Of a stretch of 64,000 nucleotides of DNA, positions 24,901 through 36,894 are shown piece after piece. The notes beneath the pieces are model-generated. The model saw only the letters and a list, made by a program, of their open reading frames with translations, had not been told where the DNA came from and did no database searches. This DNA is from Rusavskia elegans. Its lineage: Eukaryota > Ascomycota > Lecanoromycetes > Teloschistales > Teloschistaceae. The stretch covers positions 496,001 to 560,000 of the forward strand of contig SAUG01000058.1 of NCBI GenBank assembly GCA_011316305.1. Direction: 5' to 3'. Both the position numbers and the translations under genes were made by a program. Position 1 is the stretch's first letter. Every line of letters begins with the position of its first letter.

Positions 24901-25885
24901 TTAAAGTATAACGTCTCTATATATTAGAAGGTATTATATTTAAGTCTAGCTACAGCCGTAAACGTAGTCCGAACTACTAAATAGTAAAGAAGTTCTAGCG
25001 TAGATTATCGCGATTAATTCTATATAGCCGTAAAGGTATAGTCGCGATATTATAAAATATCTTCGTTACAGAAGTAATTAAAAAGGAAATAATTAAGAAT
25101 ATTTAATAATTATATTAATAACTAATAAAGAAAGCTAACTAATAAAAATAAAAAGCGATATATATAGTAAAAATAGCTAATAGTATCGACAGATAGCCGT
25201 TCGCTAAAAGCTCTATTATAAAAGCCAATTATAGCGGCTATAGGCGACTATAGATAATTATATCAGGGTTTTCGAAAAGTGGCTCTGGAAGCCCAATAAC
25301 TTTGGTAGGGGCCCTGCGAGCTCGAACGGCCCCGGGGCGCCCCGGGCGTCCGAGGAATTATTAGAAGCGCTCCGGACGTTCCGGGCTCCCTAGGGTTCCT
25401 AAACGGCTAATAATATTAGCCGCCGTCGAAAAGAAAAGTTCCTATAGGGCTACGCTAGCGGCGCCTCCTCGTTAATATTATATAGGACGAACGATCAACG
25501 CTAACTAGTTTAGAAATTAAAAAAACCTATAAAACCGAGGATTTTTATATATATAAAATCTAGCGCCGCTACTAGCGCGTATATTATATCGCCTATAAAA
25601 ATACTAGCTAGAATTCGCTAAAACTTTTATAGTATATTATATAAATATTTTATATATACAGCCTTGGAGGTCCAGGGAACTACTAGAATAGTTTAAAGCG
25701 TTTCGAACGCCCCGGGCGCTCTATTAGAAGCTCGGGGCTCCCCCGAGCTAAATTAATAGCCCTAGACGCCTAGAACGCTCAGAGCTAGCCCGGGATTCCC
25801 CGGGGTCCAAATTCGAAAACCTTGATATAGTTTCGTTTAGCTAGCCAATCTTCCAGAGTATTTCTATAGAGTCGTAGACGTAATA
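21963..25885. mobile_element. LTR element with short interior, probably non-autonomous
   Basis: Direct repeats at 21963-22376 and 24907-25885 begin 'tataacgtctctatata' and share blocks such as 'gtccgaactactaaatagta' and 'tttcgtttagctagc'. The right copy is interrupted by a MITE. The interior is only about 2.5 kb, purine-rich on the minus strand, and shows no RT or integrase motif, so this resembles a non-autonomous LTR element or one with only a gag-like frame. Confidence 0.65.
25261..25827. mobile_element. 567-bp MITE with TA target duplication
   Basis: Inverted ends 'tatcagggttttcgaa' and, on the complement, 'tatcaaggttttcgaa' flank a sequence absent from the left LTR at the matching point ('ataattagtttcg'). 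The site is TA on both sides, as for Tc1/mariner-pogo elements. The interior is partly GC-rich with 'ccccggggcgccccgggcg' palindromes and no reading frame. Confidence 0.75.
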
Positions 25886-27649
25886 GAATTCTAGTACTCT
25901 AGCGGTTTTAAATTCTTTAAAGCCGCTATAATAGATTACTTGTTATTAGATAAAATTAACGATTAGGGCTATATATTTAATTAAAATTACTCCGTTTATA
26001 CTTTTAATAACAATAGTAGATTTAAGAAAATATTAAAAATAAATAATTATAAATTAAATAGTTCTATTTATATTTACTATATTATTTTAATATATTACTT
26101 TATTTCGTTTTTATTTTATTTAATTAATAAATATTACCTTTTCCGTTTCTTTTTAACGAGTTTTATTACGGAATTTATTTTCGAAATATAATATTTTATA
26201 TTAATTAGTACTGAATTTAATCTATATTATTCTATTATATTATTATAAAGTCTTTTACTAATTCTATAGTCTGTTTTCTCGTTTCTAGTATTTTATTCTA
26301 AAAAGATCTTTATATCTAGATCTATAGTTTTTTATATATCTGTTTTCTTTAGTTTCTAAAAACGTTTATATATAGTAATACGATCTATTTTTTATTTTTT
26401 ATAGAGCGTATATTTAGATTCCGGCTATTTTCTATCGCGTTCGCGGTTTATAATAGATTTAGACTTTATAGATAGTAATTTTAATTTAGATATAGCAGGA
26501 TACTAGATAGTAGCGTAGATAATATAATAAAATAATATAATTAATACTAGAAAGAATTTATATAAAACGGTAGTTAAAAGTATATAGAAATATATAATAG
26601 AATACGTTAAAAGTTTATAAAAATATATAGATTTATTTACTTTAACCGAAGTCTAGCCGATAATTATATTAATTAACTAAATTTTATTTCCGATCTTCTT
26701 TTTTATTATTAAATAACTATTACCGTAAATTTCTATTATAATATATATCGTACTATATTATTCGTCGTTATATTTAATATATCGTATAAACGTAATTATA
26801 ATACGTACTGATCGGACTAGTAATATATTAAAATAATATAATAAACTATATAATAACGTTTAAAAGTATTTTAATATATAAAAATATTACGAAATCTATT
26901 TATAGAAGTTTAGAGAAGACTAGAAATAGTAGAATCGAATAAAGAAAGAGAAAATCCGCTAGTATAGCGGTAAAAATAATATTCTAAAATAATATATTCA
27001 AAATAATCCAGCTAATAATATATCGATAGAAATATAAATAAAAAATTAATACCGTAGCTTTCCGAAATATCCGTCGCTACTAGAAAAGTTTCGATAACTT
27101 GATTCTAAAAATACTATTTACTAAACTATATCGTAAAATCTTCGAAAATATCGTTATAGAAATGGTTAGTTCGGCTAGAATTATTAGAATATAGAATACG
27201 GCGTTAACGGTTCTATAGAATTCTATAGAAATATATATTATTATTTACTTAAGAAATAAATATATTATTTTGTTATATTACTATTTATATACGACTAAAT
27301 TTGTATTATTTAAATATTAATCCAGTAGTAATTTATATTAAACGAATTACTATTTAAATTAAAAACTTTTAGTTTATTAAAAATCTAATAAAGAGTTTAA
27401 AAATATAGCTAGAAAATAATAAACTAGTTAATAATCGAATTCTATATAGTTAAAAAATCTAGGAAGAAAATATATAATCTAGAACTTTTCTAGAAAAAAA
27501 TAATATAGATTATAGCCGTTTTATTAGCTAGTATAAAATAAATATATTACCGCTTTATATTATCTAAATTATTTATTATAATTAAAAGAAATAATATATC
27601 TAAAGTAATAATTATTTATAAGAACTATAGTATTCAATTATCTAATATA

Positions 27650-27840
27650 ATTATTAATCGGATCGGATCGGATTTCTATTAATTTTTATTTTATAATCCG
27701 ATCCGATTTTTAATTTTAATTTTAGAAACCGACCTATACCGTTTAGCGGGTCGGATCGAACCGACTCGCTAAAACTCGGATCGGATTTCTAAAGAACCGA
27801 CGGGAATCTATATCGAAATAGCCAATCTAATAAAAACTAG
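27650..27840. repeat. TIR-element fragment
   Basis: 'cggatcggatcggattt', then 'gcgggtcggatcgaaccgac', ending at 'agccaatcta', the complement of the TIR start 'tagattggct'. Confidence 0.45.
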
Positions 27841-28799
27841 TATTCCAATCTAATTAAACTAAATTAAAAAAGTATATAAAATTAACTCGAATCTATTCCG
27901 TAATATATTCGTAGTATAAACTTCTATAAATTATTTAAAATATAACGTAGTAGAGTTTTCGTATATATATATATTTTATAATCGTTTTTTTTTTCTTTTA
28001 CTAGTATTTCTACGTAATAACTACGGACTAATTTAATTTATACTATTATATCTAACGTGTAATTCTTATATAATATTTTAGAATATAGGCTGATATATAT
28101 AGGACTTCTATTAAAATTGTAATTATATTTATATCTTTTTAATTTAAAAAAATAAAATTTAAAACTACTAAATTCGAACTATTTATTTATATTGACCGAG
28201 TTTTTATTAGTCCGTCTACTATAATAGGGTTCGAATTCTAAAATCCGGTAGTTTTAAATACGATATTAAAATTTTATATTTCGAATCCGTCGAAACTATA
28301 TAGTTTTAGCGATCGTATTAGATTTTTAGTAAAAATCTTTATTTTACTAGAATCTGAATAGAAATTTAAATTAGTAATTAAATTAGTAATAATTAATTAT
28401 TTAGATAAATTAGCAAGCCGTCTAGATTTCGGTATAACTATAGACGAAGACGAAGTAATAAAAGTAAAGGATAGTATTACCGTCTAGTAGATAGTTTTAA
28501 AAGCTATAATAGTAGTTTATAATCGTACGTATTTCGAAATAGTATAAAAGAATTATAGAAAAGAAATAGTAATTAAATCGAGGATATAATAGAATAAAAA
28601 CGATTAACGCTATAAATTTTAGTTAACTATTTCTTTTAACTGCGAAAATTCTTTGCTATATATATAATAACTATTATTACCGTAATAAAACTACGGTAAT
28701 AAAACGTATATATATAATAATTCAATTATTATCCCGGATAGAAATTTTATAAAAAAAGAAATAGTTTATAAATAAATTTGCTATAATATTATATTATTA

Positions 28800-28960
28800 A
28801 TAAAAGTTTAGTAGATTTCTATCGAATTTTCAAATTCGACCCGGGACCGACAATTTAGTAAATCGAACCGGTTCGACTTGTTAAAAAATCGAGTCGGATT
28901 ATAGATATCGACGGAAATCTATATTAAAATAACTAGACTATTTATTACTACCGAAAATAG
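28800..28960. repeat. TIR-element fragment
   Basis: It has the same internal order as the copy at 27650-27840 (gggaccgac, gaaccggttcgac, 'cgacggaaatctatat'), ending 'aactagacta'. It is strongly RIP-mutated. Confidence 0.4.
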
Positions 28961-29189
28961 TAAATATATTTAAAATATAATCGAAATCTTAAATTTGTTA
29001 TACAATGATTATTTAATATTATCGTTATTTATATACAATCTATATTAAATTGATTATTATAATTTATAATAATCTATTTATATTGTTTATAATTATTTAT
29101 AAAATGATAATAAATTTTATATATTAAATTTTACTACTGCCGATATTAATATTAAGTTTTATATTTATTTTACTTTATATTTATATCCG

Positions 29190-29622
29190 TTACAATCATT
29201 CGAAAAATCGATTTTAATTTTTTACGGATTTAATACAAGAGATATTAAACGATTAAATTGCGTATATATTAAAATTTCAATATTTTATCGAAAATTTATT
29301 TAGAATTTTTAAAAGGATTAAATCTAGATTGAATTCTAGATAAAATAAAATTAATATAATTAAGTTTTCTAAAATTTAAATTTAATTCGATCGATTAAAA
29401 CGATTAAATCGATACGATTTACTATAGAATCTTTTTATATAAAAATTCTATAGAAATCGATTTAGTCGATAGAAAAAATTTAAATATTTGTTATTCTTCG
29501 AAGGATTCGAATCTTCGACCCGCTATTTTCGGATTTAATTTTTAATTTCGAAAAATATTCAATCCGTTATTAGTAGATCTATTAAATAAAGTAATTTCTA
29601 TTACTACGTCATTCAAATCTTA
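29190..29622 (-). repeat. SINE-like repeat, copy D
   Basis: Read on the minus strand, this follows copy C from head ('tgacgtagtaatag') through a B-box-like 'agattcgaatcc' to the tail 'cgaatgattgtaac'. It is the most diverged copy. Confidence 0.65.
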
Positions 29623-30311
29623 TATTATTACTTTTTTAATTATTATTACGACGTTTTATATCGTATCTAATCTTTTTTTTATAGAAATTCTATTTACAAA
29701 AAAGTTACTAATATAATAATATATAATATTTTAAATTGAAAATTATTATTTCCAATTCGAATAACTATTTTTAATTTAATAAAATATATTTCGTTTCGGT
29801 TGATTAATAGTATTTTTAATTAACGTTTTATTATATAATGATATTTTAGTAATTTTATTCGAATTTTCTTTATTTTCGATTTATAAATAGATTTATTTCT
29901 ATTATCTTCTATCTTTTTCTTTAATATTTTTTATTTGATTTTTGACAAATATATATATAAGAAAAATCTAAATATAAAATATATTAAACTTTTTAAATAA
30001 AAGTAAAAAATCGCCAATAATAATTATTAGCGTCAGAGTTATTTTATATTGAAAAATCGACCACTAAAAAATCGAATTTTAATATTCGATTACAGTTTTG
30101 ATAAAACGAATAGTTTTTAGATATTCGAATTCCAATATTATATCTAATAGTTTTGTTTTATAACAATATAATATTATTTAATAACGATGGATAAAAACTA
30201 TTAATAATTTAATATATATCGTTATATAAATAGATATTTTTCGGAACGAAATATAAAAATATCCGATTCGAATTTATTTTAAACGAGTTTAAATCGAATT
30301 TAGATCGAATA

Positions 30312-30512
30312 TCAACATTTTCCAAAACCGGCTTGAAGCCGGTTTCAGCCGTCTCAGCCGTCTTAGCCGGTTCTCAGCCGGTACGGCTGAGAGCGGCTTA
30401 TAAACGGCTTATTAGCCGGTCTCGGATATACCCGAAGCTACGTAGCTACGCGGCTAAGACGGCTAAGACGGCTAAATAGCTAAAACGGCTAAAACCGGCT
30501 AAAAAGATTTAG
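30312..30512. repeat. compound inverted repeat of 'agccg' units
   Basis: Repeated 'cagccgtct/tagccggt' units on the left are mirrored by 'cggctaagacggctaagac' and 'ctaaaaccggct' on the right, so the about 200 bp can fold back on itself. It retains CA/TG and is less RIP-mutated than its flanks. Confidence 0.6.
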
Positions 30513-31225
30513 AAATTCGATTTTAAATTCGTTATAGAGTCTTTATTAGTTAATAGGCCTATATACGCCTAAATATACCGCTAGGCTAACTTCGTCTAGA
30601 TCGAAAATATTAGATTTTTTTTACTAGAATCTAATTAGATTAGGTCTAGCGTAGTTTATTAAATAGATATTCGATTTCCGTTATTCCCGCTTTTAGCGGC
30701 GGCCGCTAAACTTTATTTTCGAATTAGATTATATAGATTTATTTTTAGCTTATATATAGATTCTATTTTAGACTATTTACTAAATAGATATTCGTAATAT
30801 AGATACTATTAGAATTCTAATCTATCGAAAATCTATTTTTTAGATTTTTAGATTATTTGGATTTTTGGATTATTTAGATTAAAATAGCTATCAGCCGGTC
30901 TAATCTGAAAATCCATTTTAGAATTCGCTGATGAAATTTACTACAAATAATAATATTTAAAATAAATTTTGGAAAATCGAATATAGACGTTAAATTAATC
31001 TAGTGATTATATCTAGCTTTTATATAATTTAAAATATTATAAAAATTTATATAAACTAAATTAGCGCTTATACTAGCGCGATAACTAGTTAATCCGTCTT
31101 TTAAACGAGTTTAACCCGCGAAAATCTGTTTATATCCTAACCCGTTTATAATCTAACCCGAAGTGGGTCGGGTCAGATACCCTAAAACCCGACCCGACCC
31201 AACCCGTTCCGAGGTGCTTAGGTAG

Positions 31226-31469
31226 ATAGTCTTTACGCGAAAAACCCCTCTACTCTGGCCTTGTATGCGATATTAAGGCAGCGGTCACCCTAAACCTAAG
31301 GTAGGGTGAAAGCCAGCTAGAAACCCGTTATATCGTATTGCGAATGTATTTAGAATTGCTGATTCATTTTTGAACCAAAACGTTCATGAGAGCCAAACCC
31401 AGGTGACCATATACATATAATGCCGCCTGTGTATCGACCCACTAAGCGCCTGTGAAAACGTTTACACGA
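31226..31469. other. edge of the repeat island
   Basis: Composition becomes normal. No gene is seen before the stop codon of the next minus-strand gene. Confidence 0.5.
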
Positions 31470-33034
31470 CTAGCCATTTTGCTTCTTCACCTCCTTGCTT
31501 TCCCCTTTGACCCCCTTGGAGTCGACCTTCTTCGTATCAGCCTTGTCTTTTGCGGGTGCCTTGGCCTCCTGCTTGGCAGGACCAGCCGCCGCACTGTCTT
31601 TACCCGCCTTCGCGTTGGGCCCCTGTTCGCTACCCTCGCGAGCTTTGCTTTCTTCTTCCTTCTTCGATATACCCTCAATATCCGATTTGTCCTTCTCCCA
31701 TTGGCTTCCGGGATCATTGAACTCTTCCTTGATCTTCTTCGCTCTTTCCGCACGCTCCTTCTCCTCGCGTTCGCGGTTCTTCCGCTCATTCTCCATCTCC
31801 TCCATATGCCGGATGTCGTCGACGCTAGGTTCGTACAGATGCCATACCGTGTAGTGTGGAAGTCCAACGACTGAGAAGCCCATCCGCTTAGACATCTGTA
31901 GTCACTGTCAGTCACCAGTTTCAAAGCTAGTAGTGAACCCGATGGTAGAGATACCTTGCCAAAGCCCTCCGTTTCGGCATGCTTTTCGAAGCTGAATGCG
32001 GGGAAGTGAACCCCGGACCGGAAAACCCTCGCCTTAGCCAGAATACTGACCCCGCCAACGCCGTCGATCTCCATCTCCATGTCAGGATCACCGTAAGGAT
32101 CCCGCAGATACGCTAGATGTGGCCGCCATGTAGCATACTCAGCGTAGCCCTCTACGATGACAGCATCTTCGTCAAGCGTGTCTGCAAGTGCAAGTGCAGT
32201 TTCTGACTCTTGCCATGAATTCAGATCGTATGGTTGCTCACCGCCGAGCCAGTCAGGAAGAGGACGCCAAACGTCTATGTTGGTGTCAGTTCGATCCGCC
32301 CGTACGAAGTAGCACTACCCACTAGGAACAATCACGTCCTTATTATGCCGCATCAGATCTTCCAGGATGGTGAACGGTGCAGTCTCGACATCGACATCCC
32401 TCCAGTATACCCAGCTATGCGTCGGCCGCAGCGCAGCGCTCAAAAGCCAATTGCGAGCTTGAGCCATCAATTTCCTTCGACTAGCTTGAGCTGCGAAGCC
32501 ATGACGACTTTCAACATCCTGATTGACTTTCTGACCAAAATCCTTCTCCAATATCGAGATTTCTCCGTACGGTTGCTTTGGGTCCGGGTCGTTTTGCAGA
32601 TCGGTCAGCATCTGCGAGAGGAGCGAGAGGGTGCGGTCTTTTGAGTCGGAGACCAAGAAGGCCAGATCGATGAGGTGGTGAGGGTATGTGAAATTGCGGA
32701 GATGGGCGAAAAACATGGGAAGATGAGACTCAGCATCCCGTAGTGGGGCGCAGAGGAGAACCCGCTCCTCCTTCTCCCAACCTCTTGCGGTACCTCCGTG
32801 GTTCGTTAGGTCGTAGTACCTGACTGTTTCAAGTTGGAGTTCTTCGACGGAAGATAGTAGCCCAAGCGAGAAGACGGAGAAGAGCGCTGATCGAAGGGAT
32901 GGAAGGAAAACGAGGACGAAGAGTGCGAATAATGAACCGATGATAGCTAACTTGACGAGGAGTTTATTTCGCTGTCGCGTAGCCAGCCGTGACCTGGAAC
33001 TCTGAAACCCTCTTGACGGGTGGAGGTTAGCCAT
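31470..33034 (-). CDS. GT62 mannosyltransferase, Anp1/Mnn9/Van1 family
   Basis: Minus-strand exons are 33034-32323, 32274-31955 and 31895-31470, giving 485 aa; introns are 48 and 59 nt with donors gtgggt and gtatct. It is a type II membrane protein: a short basic N-terminus, one membrane anchor (about 27-46), then a luminal GT62 catalytic domain. Landmarks are LCAPLRDAESHLPMFF, the DxD-type WRDVDVE (D213, D215) that would bind Mn/GDP-mannose, NVWRPLPDWLGGEQPYDLNS across the first splice, and HYTVWHLYEPSVDDIRHME. The last about 110 residues are a Lys/Glu-rich, probably disordered or coiled tail that is long for Mnn9. Family members form the Golgi mannan polymerase complexes that extend N-glycan mannan. 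Which of the three paralogues it is remains open. Confidence 0.9.
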
Positions 33035-34150
33035 AGTTCAATCTCGTGAAGTGGACTGGACTGGTGTTACCTGTTAGGTGATATCGACAGACTTCCGCCC
33101 ATCCTTGACGTGGGAAGACCATTGAGCCCACTCCCGCCATGATATCGATTCATGGCTTTGACAACGCCGTAGCGTGTCAGCCTGGATGGGCTAGGACTCT
33201 TTTCTCAAGCCCAGAGAGCCCAGAGCGCCCAGGAGTGGTTCTCTTCAGATGTTGCCCATTCGAGGTTCCTTGCCGTTGTTCTCTTGATGACGCGGCCACT
33301 TGGCGCAAGCAGAATCCAAACTGCCGTGAGGTCGAATGGTGGAGCTGGTCGTGTGGATTGCTGATTTGGACGTTGGAAAGGAATGCGATTTCGGCCGCTG
33401 GCGAGTGTGCTGCTCTAAAGAGTGGAAGATGGGAGGTTGAAGATGCCAGTCAAGCCATTTGTCGATGACCCCTGTCCCGACTTTCTTGAAATTGATCAGC
33501 CAATCAGATACGTCATATCGATTACTTATCTCGCCCTCCCCAAACTTATTCTACATACTACATACCGGGAGCACTCTTGTGCACTGAATCACGCTGCGAA
33601 GCTGCAATTGTAGTCATTCCCCCTTCGCCTACCATGAACATTGCGCGAACCAGAAAGCGTCGCTCGTTGTGTCAAATGTCAATTGCGAAAGCACACAGCA
33701 ACCCTCGACCCAACGAGCGTCATCGAGCAACCACAAACTGACGTCGAGAAGTACTCAATAGCTTCACTTTCCTGCAAAAAACAAAATCGATAGCACGGTG
33801 TAGTGGCAGCCTTCCTCTGACTCTTGCGAAGAGAAGACATGAGTCTTGATCTCTACTGTAGTTCTCTCCACCGTGCTCCCATTATCTGTTACACCCATCC
33901 CTTACTTACCATCCAAGTATTTTCCTCCCTTCCAGATGCGAAGAAGAACATACGGCGGACTATTGTTCGGCGAGTCAACCATCTGGTTCGTCCGCAAAAC
34001 GAGCGGCGATCGCCTGTCGCTACGGACTTTTCATGAAATGCGATTGAAGACCGTCTCGAATGGCTATTCCCAGTATTCGCAATCCTAGTAGAACTTTCTA
34101 TCTTGTGTCCGGCATCCCTAGTCGAAGAGCTATGTGAAGCTATCCCCTAC
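33035..34150. other. intergenic
   Basis: Shared promoter space between the GT62 gene and the next plus-strand gene. Short open frames at 33139-33468 and 33846-34088 show no recognisable domain or splice support. Confidence 0.4.
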
Positions 34151-34663
34151 ATGATGCATCTAACCGTATTCTATCTCTCTCCTCTCTTATTTACACTGAT
34201 TCAAGCGCACCCATTGAACAACATCACAACCGAGGCGGAAATCCATGGGAAGCGTCCAACCAATGGGCATCTGCAACTCAACCCACAACCCAACCCTTAT
34301 CCTGTTCCCGGCAAACCGTTCAGCATACACTTCGGAATTCAAGGGGACGAAATCCCCCTAAGAGATACCAGGAGTTGTGTCCTGGGAGCTTACCGTGCCC
34401 TCAAGGATCATATTCGACAACACAGAGATGGCCCGATCCCCCAACATCCTGCCGCTTTGCGCTTTCGCCATGGTACCGTGGGTTTTGGAATTGGGCCCGC
34501 GACAGCGCCACCTCAGCCTGTTCTTTCGTATAGCGACGCTATAGAGATACTGAGAGCCTTTTCGTTGAAGTCGAGTCTGGAGGGCTGTCACGAAACGTTC
34601 GGCAGGATTGAGTATGCGCAAAGTGGCGCGCACCTTGGAGATGCTTCGTTGTTCCGCATTTGA
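34151..34663 (+). CDS. small secreted protein, unknown
   Basis: 170 aa from the ATG at 34151. The upstream part of the open frame has no ATG. The N-terminus MMHLTVFYLSPLLFTLIQA is a clear signal peptide with cleavage expected before HPL. The mature protein of about 150 aa is Pro/His-rich at first, has only two cysteines (SCVLG and GCHETF), and shows no domain I know. Secretion is supported by the sequence; a role (for example as an effector) would be speculation. Confidence 0.55.
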   Translation: MMHLTVFYLSPLLFTLIQAHPLNNITTEAEIHGKRPTNGHLQLNPQPNPYPVPGKPFSIHFGIQGDEIPLRDTRSCVLGAYRALKDHIRQHRDGPIPQHPAALRFRHGTVGFGIGPATAPPQPVLSYSDAIEILRAFSLKSSLEGCHETFGRIEYAQSGAHLGDASLFRI

Positions 34664-35595
34664 GGACAGGCTCAGCTTTGTATTCGTGACTTAAGGCATG
34701 GCTTCTTCAACTGATGGCCAGTATGTCAACCTTTTCGATACTGCACAGTTTCGATAGTCCATGAATACCACGCTGAATGCATCTCTGTCATCTCCCTTTT
34801 CTTGACAATTCATTTGGGGCAACAATCTGATGTTCTATCCACTGGCAGGGCATCCAATATAATGCTAGCCGTGATATCGCATACCTGACGTAGGCCTGAG
34901 TCAAAGTCCCGTATTCAAGCGGTATGCTCGGCATCAGATGCCAGAAAGAATTGGCTATCCTGAACGAGAGAGTGATACTCTCTTATTCTCAGGTTGTGTG
35001 GCCATGGTGTCCTCCAGCCATTGGTGTAAACACTGTGTACGGGCTTACAGCTGTCACCATGTGTCTTGAACGACGATTCATTAGCGCAATACGGCCATCA
35101 TGTTGTATGGACGTGAGCAGTCAAGGACCTTCATGCGATGTTACTGCGGCATATGATGATCTATCTGGAGACGAGGAGTGATAGGTCCATGAAAAAGTGT
35201 CCCGTTCAAGACCTGTCTGACTGCTTTGTAGTCGCTCAGTGATGCACAATTCTTGATTCACTATGGGGTTCTAAACAGCGCAAAATGCATTTGGTCTTTT
35301 GCTCATTCAACGTTCCTGATAGTCAGTCACATTGTTGATGACGAGATTAGGATGGTTGTAATAGGTTTTGCAATCTTGGCGCCTTGGCATGCGTAGCGTG
35401 AAAATAAGTCTCGCAACGCCGTGGATCCCAGCTGCACACCCAGAACATCCAGTATCACACGGGAAGGTGCTGTTCTCCTGTGGCTTGTTTGACGCTAAAA
35501 GAGGGATTCTTCTTCCAATTGAAGCGAAGCCCTTACCGTAAAGAACTCGCACCTTCTGAAAATTGCATGAAATATCTTCTCCATTCGCTGAGACT
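34664..35595. other. intergenic
   Basis: No supported gene. An 85-codon frame at 34924-35181 has no ATG-led domain and looks random. Confidence 0.4.
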
Positions 35596-36894
35596 ATGAG
35601 AATGAACACCCCAATCGCCCCCTCCATTGCGAGGAGCGATGAGACGTATCGAGGAATTGTGGATCAGTACCGTCCAGATTTGGCCTTTTACGAGTCTACG
35701 TATCGAGACCTCCACCGCAACCCTGAGCTTTCACAGCAAGAACAGCGCACATCGTCCATTGCAGCTGACCACTTGAAGGCCATTGGCTACTGCGTATACG
35801 AGCGTATCGGTGGCTATGGGCTCGTCGGCGTGCTCAAAAATGGGCATGGGCCCACCGTCCTCCTCCGTGCTGATATGGATGCCCTCCCCGTGCGTGAAAA
35901 CACTGGCCTGGATTACGCTAGCAAGAAGAAGATGATAGACTCCAACGGCACCGAAGTTTCAGTCATGCATGCTTGTGGCCACGATGTACATGTCAGCTGC
36001 TTGATGGGTGCGGCAAAACTTCTGCATGGTGCAAAATCGAAATGGAGAGGCACATTGATCTGCCTTTTCCAACCGGCCGAAGAGTTGGTCTCCGGAGCTC
36101 AAGCAATGGTCGATGACGGTCTCTACTCAAAATTCGGCATCCCCAAGCCGTATGTCGTACTGGGACAGCATGTATTCTGCATCTACAAGGCTGGAACAAT
36201 CGCTTTGAGCCCGGGTCCAGTCATGGCCGCCGTTGACGCACTGAAGATTCGAGTTTTTGGCAAAGGGGGACATGGATCCATGCCGGATATCTGCATCGAC
36301 CCCATTGTCATCGCGAGTCACATCGTCGTCCGTCTTCAGACCATCGTCAGCAGGGAGCTGCAGCCCGGGAAGGTGGGAGTCATTACTTGCGGCAAATTTC
36401 AGGCCGGCACAGCCTCGAACATTATCCCTAACTATGCGGATCTGGAACTCACCATCCGATCGTACGATACGACGGTCCAGAAGCAGCTACTTGACGCTAT
36501 CAAAAGGACAGTCCGGGCCGAGTGCAATGCTTCGAAATCTCCTCAAGACCCAGTGATCGAGAATAGCGCCCATGCACCTACCACAGTCAATAGTATCGAT
36601 CAGACCGGGTTGTTGAAGACATCATTCGCAGATTACTTCGCGGATAATGCAAGTGCAATGGAGCCACTCCCAGGTAGTGAGGATTTCTCGGTCCTGGCGA
36701 GAGCGATCAACGTTCCAAGTATCTTCTGGATGCTTGGAGGTTGTGACCCTGTCAAATGGGACGAAGCCAAGAGGAGTGGAAAGATTGGGGAAATTCCAAT
36801 CAACCACAGCGCAGAATTTGCACCGGCCATTGAGCCCACATTGCGAACAGGGGTGGACGCTCTTGCAGTCGCTGCGTTGACGTTTTTAGGCTGA
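35596..36894 (+). CDS. M20 family amidohydrolase
   Basis: Intronless, 432 aa from the ATG at 35596; the open frame begins slightly earlier but without an ATG. It has the M20D signature set: LLRADMDALPVRE, the metal site MHACGHDVH (H125-D130), QPAEE (159-163), GQHV, the dimerisation-domain motif GKGGHGSMP, PLPGSEDFSVL and the C-terminal NHSAEFAP. Enzymes of this group (hippurate or IAA-amino-acid hydrolases, aminoacylase-like) cleave N-acyl amino acids with two metal ions. All expected ligands are present. There is no signal peptide, so it is likely cytosolic. The substrate cannot be told from sequence. Confidence 0.9.
   Translation: MRMNTPIAPSIARSDETYRGIVDQYRPDLAFYESTYRDLHRNPELSQQEQRTSSIAADHLKAIGYCVYERIGGYGLVGVLKNGHGPTVLLRADMDALPVRENTGLDYASKKKMIDSNGTEVSVMHACGHDVHVSCLMGAAKLLHGAKSKWRGTLICLFQPAEELVSGAQAMVDDGLYSKFGIPKPYVVLGQHVFCIYKAGTIALSPGPVMAAVDALKIRVFGKGGHGSMPDICIDPIVIASHIVVRLQTIVSRELQPGKVGVITCGKFQAGTASNIIPNYADLELTIRSYDTTVQKQLLDAIKRTVRAECNASKSPQDPVIENSAHAPTTVNSIDQTGLLKTSFADYFADNASAMEPLPGSEDFSVLARAINVPSIFWMLGGCDPVKWDEAKRSGKIGEIPINHSAEFAPAIEPTLRTGVDALAVAALTFLG

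Larger units (their letters stand above)
8590..31225. repeat. about 22.6-kb RIP-mutated repeat island
   Basis: This is extremely AT-rich DNA almost without CA/TG dinucleotides while CG is kept, which points to RIP acting at CpA on both strands. There is no functional gene. It contains the LTR elements, SINE-like copies, TIR elements and tandem repeat listed separately. Stretches not itemised (for example 17.75-18.85, 19.1-21.0, 25.9-27.6, 29.6-30.3 kb) look like further decayed repeats that I could not classify. The change to normal composition near 31.23 kb is sharp; the left edge (8.4-8.6 kb) passes through a short 'cctgcgcgtc' GC-rich stretch. Confidence 0.9.

Noticed and set aside
30312..30512. 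CRISPR-like array
   Set aside because: Units are about 9 bp, have no spacers, and the host is a fungus; a foldback repeat fits better.
31452..31874. Plus-strand frames at 31452-31874
   Set aside because: Mirror frames of the Lys/Glu-rich tail of the GT62 gene.
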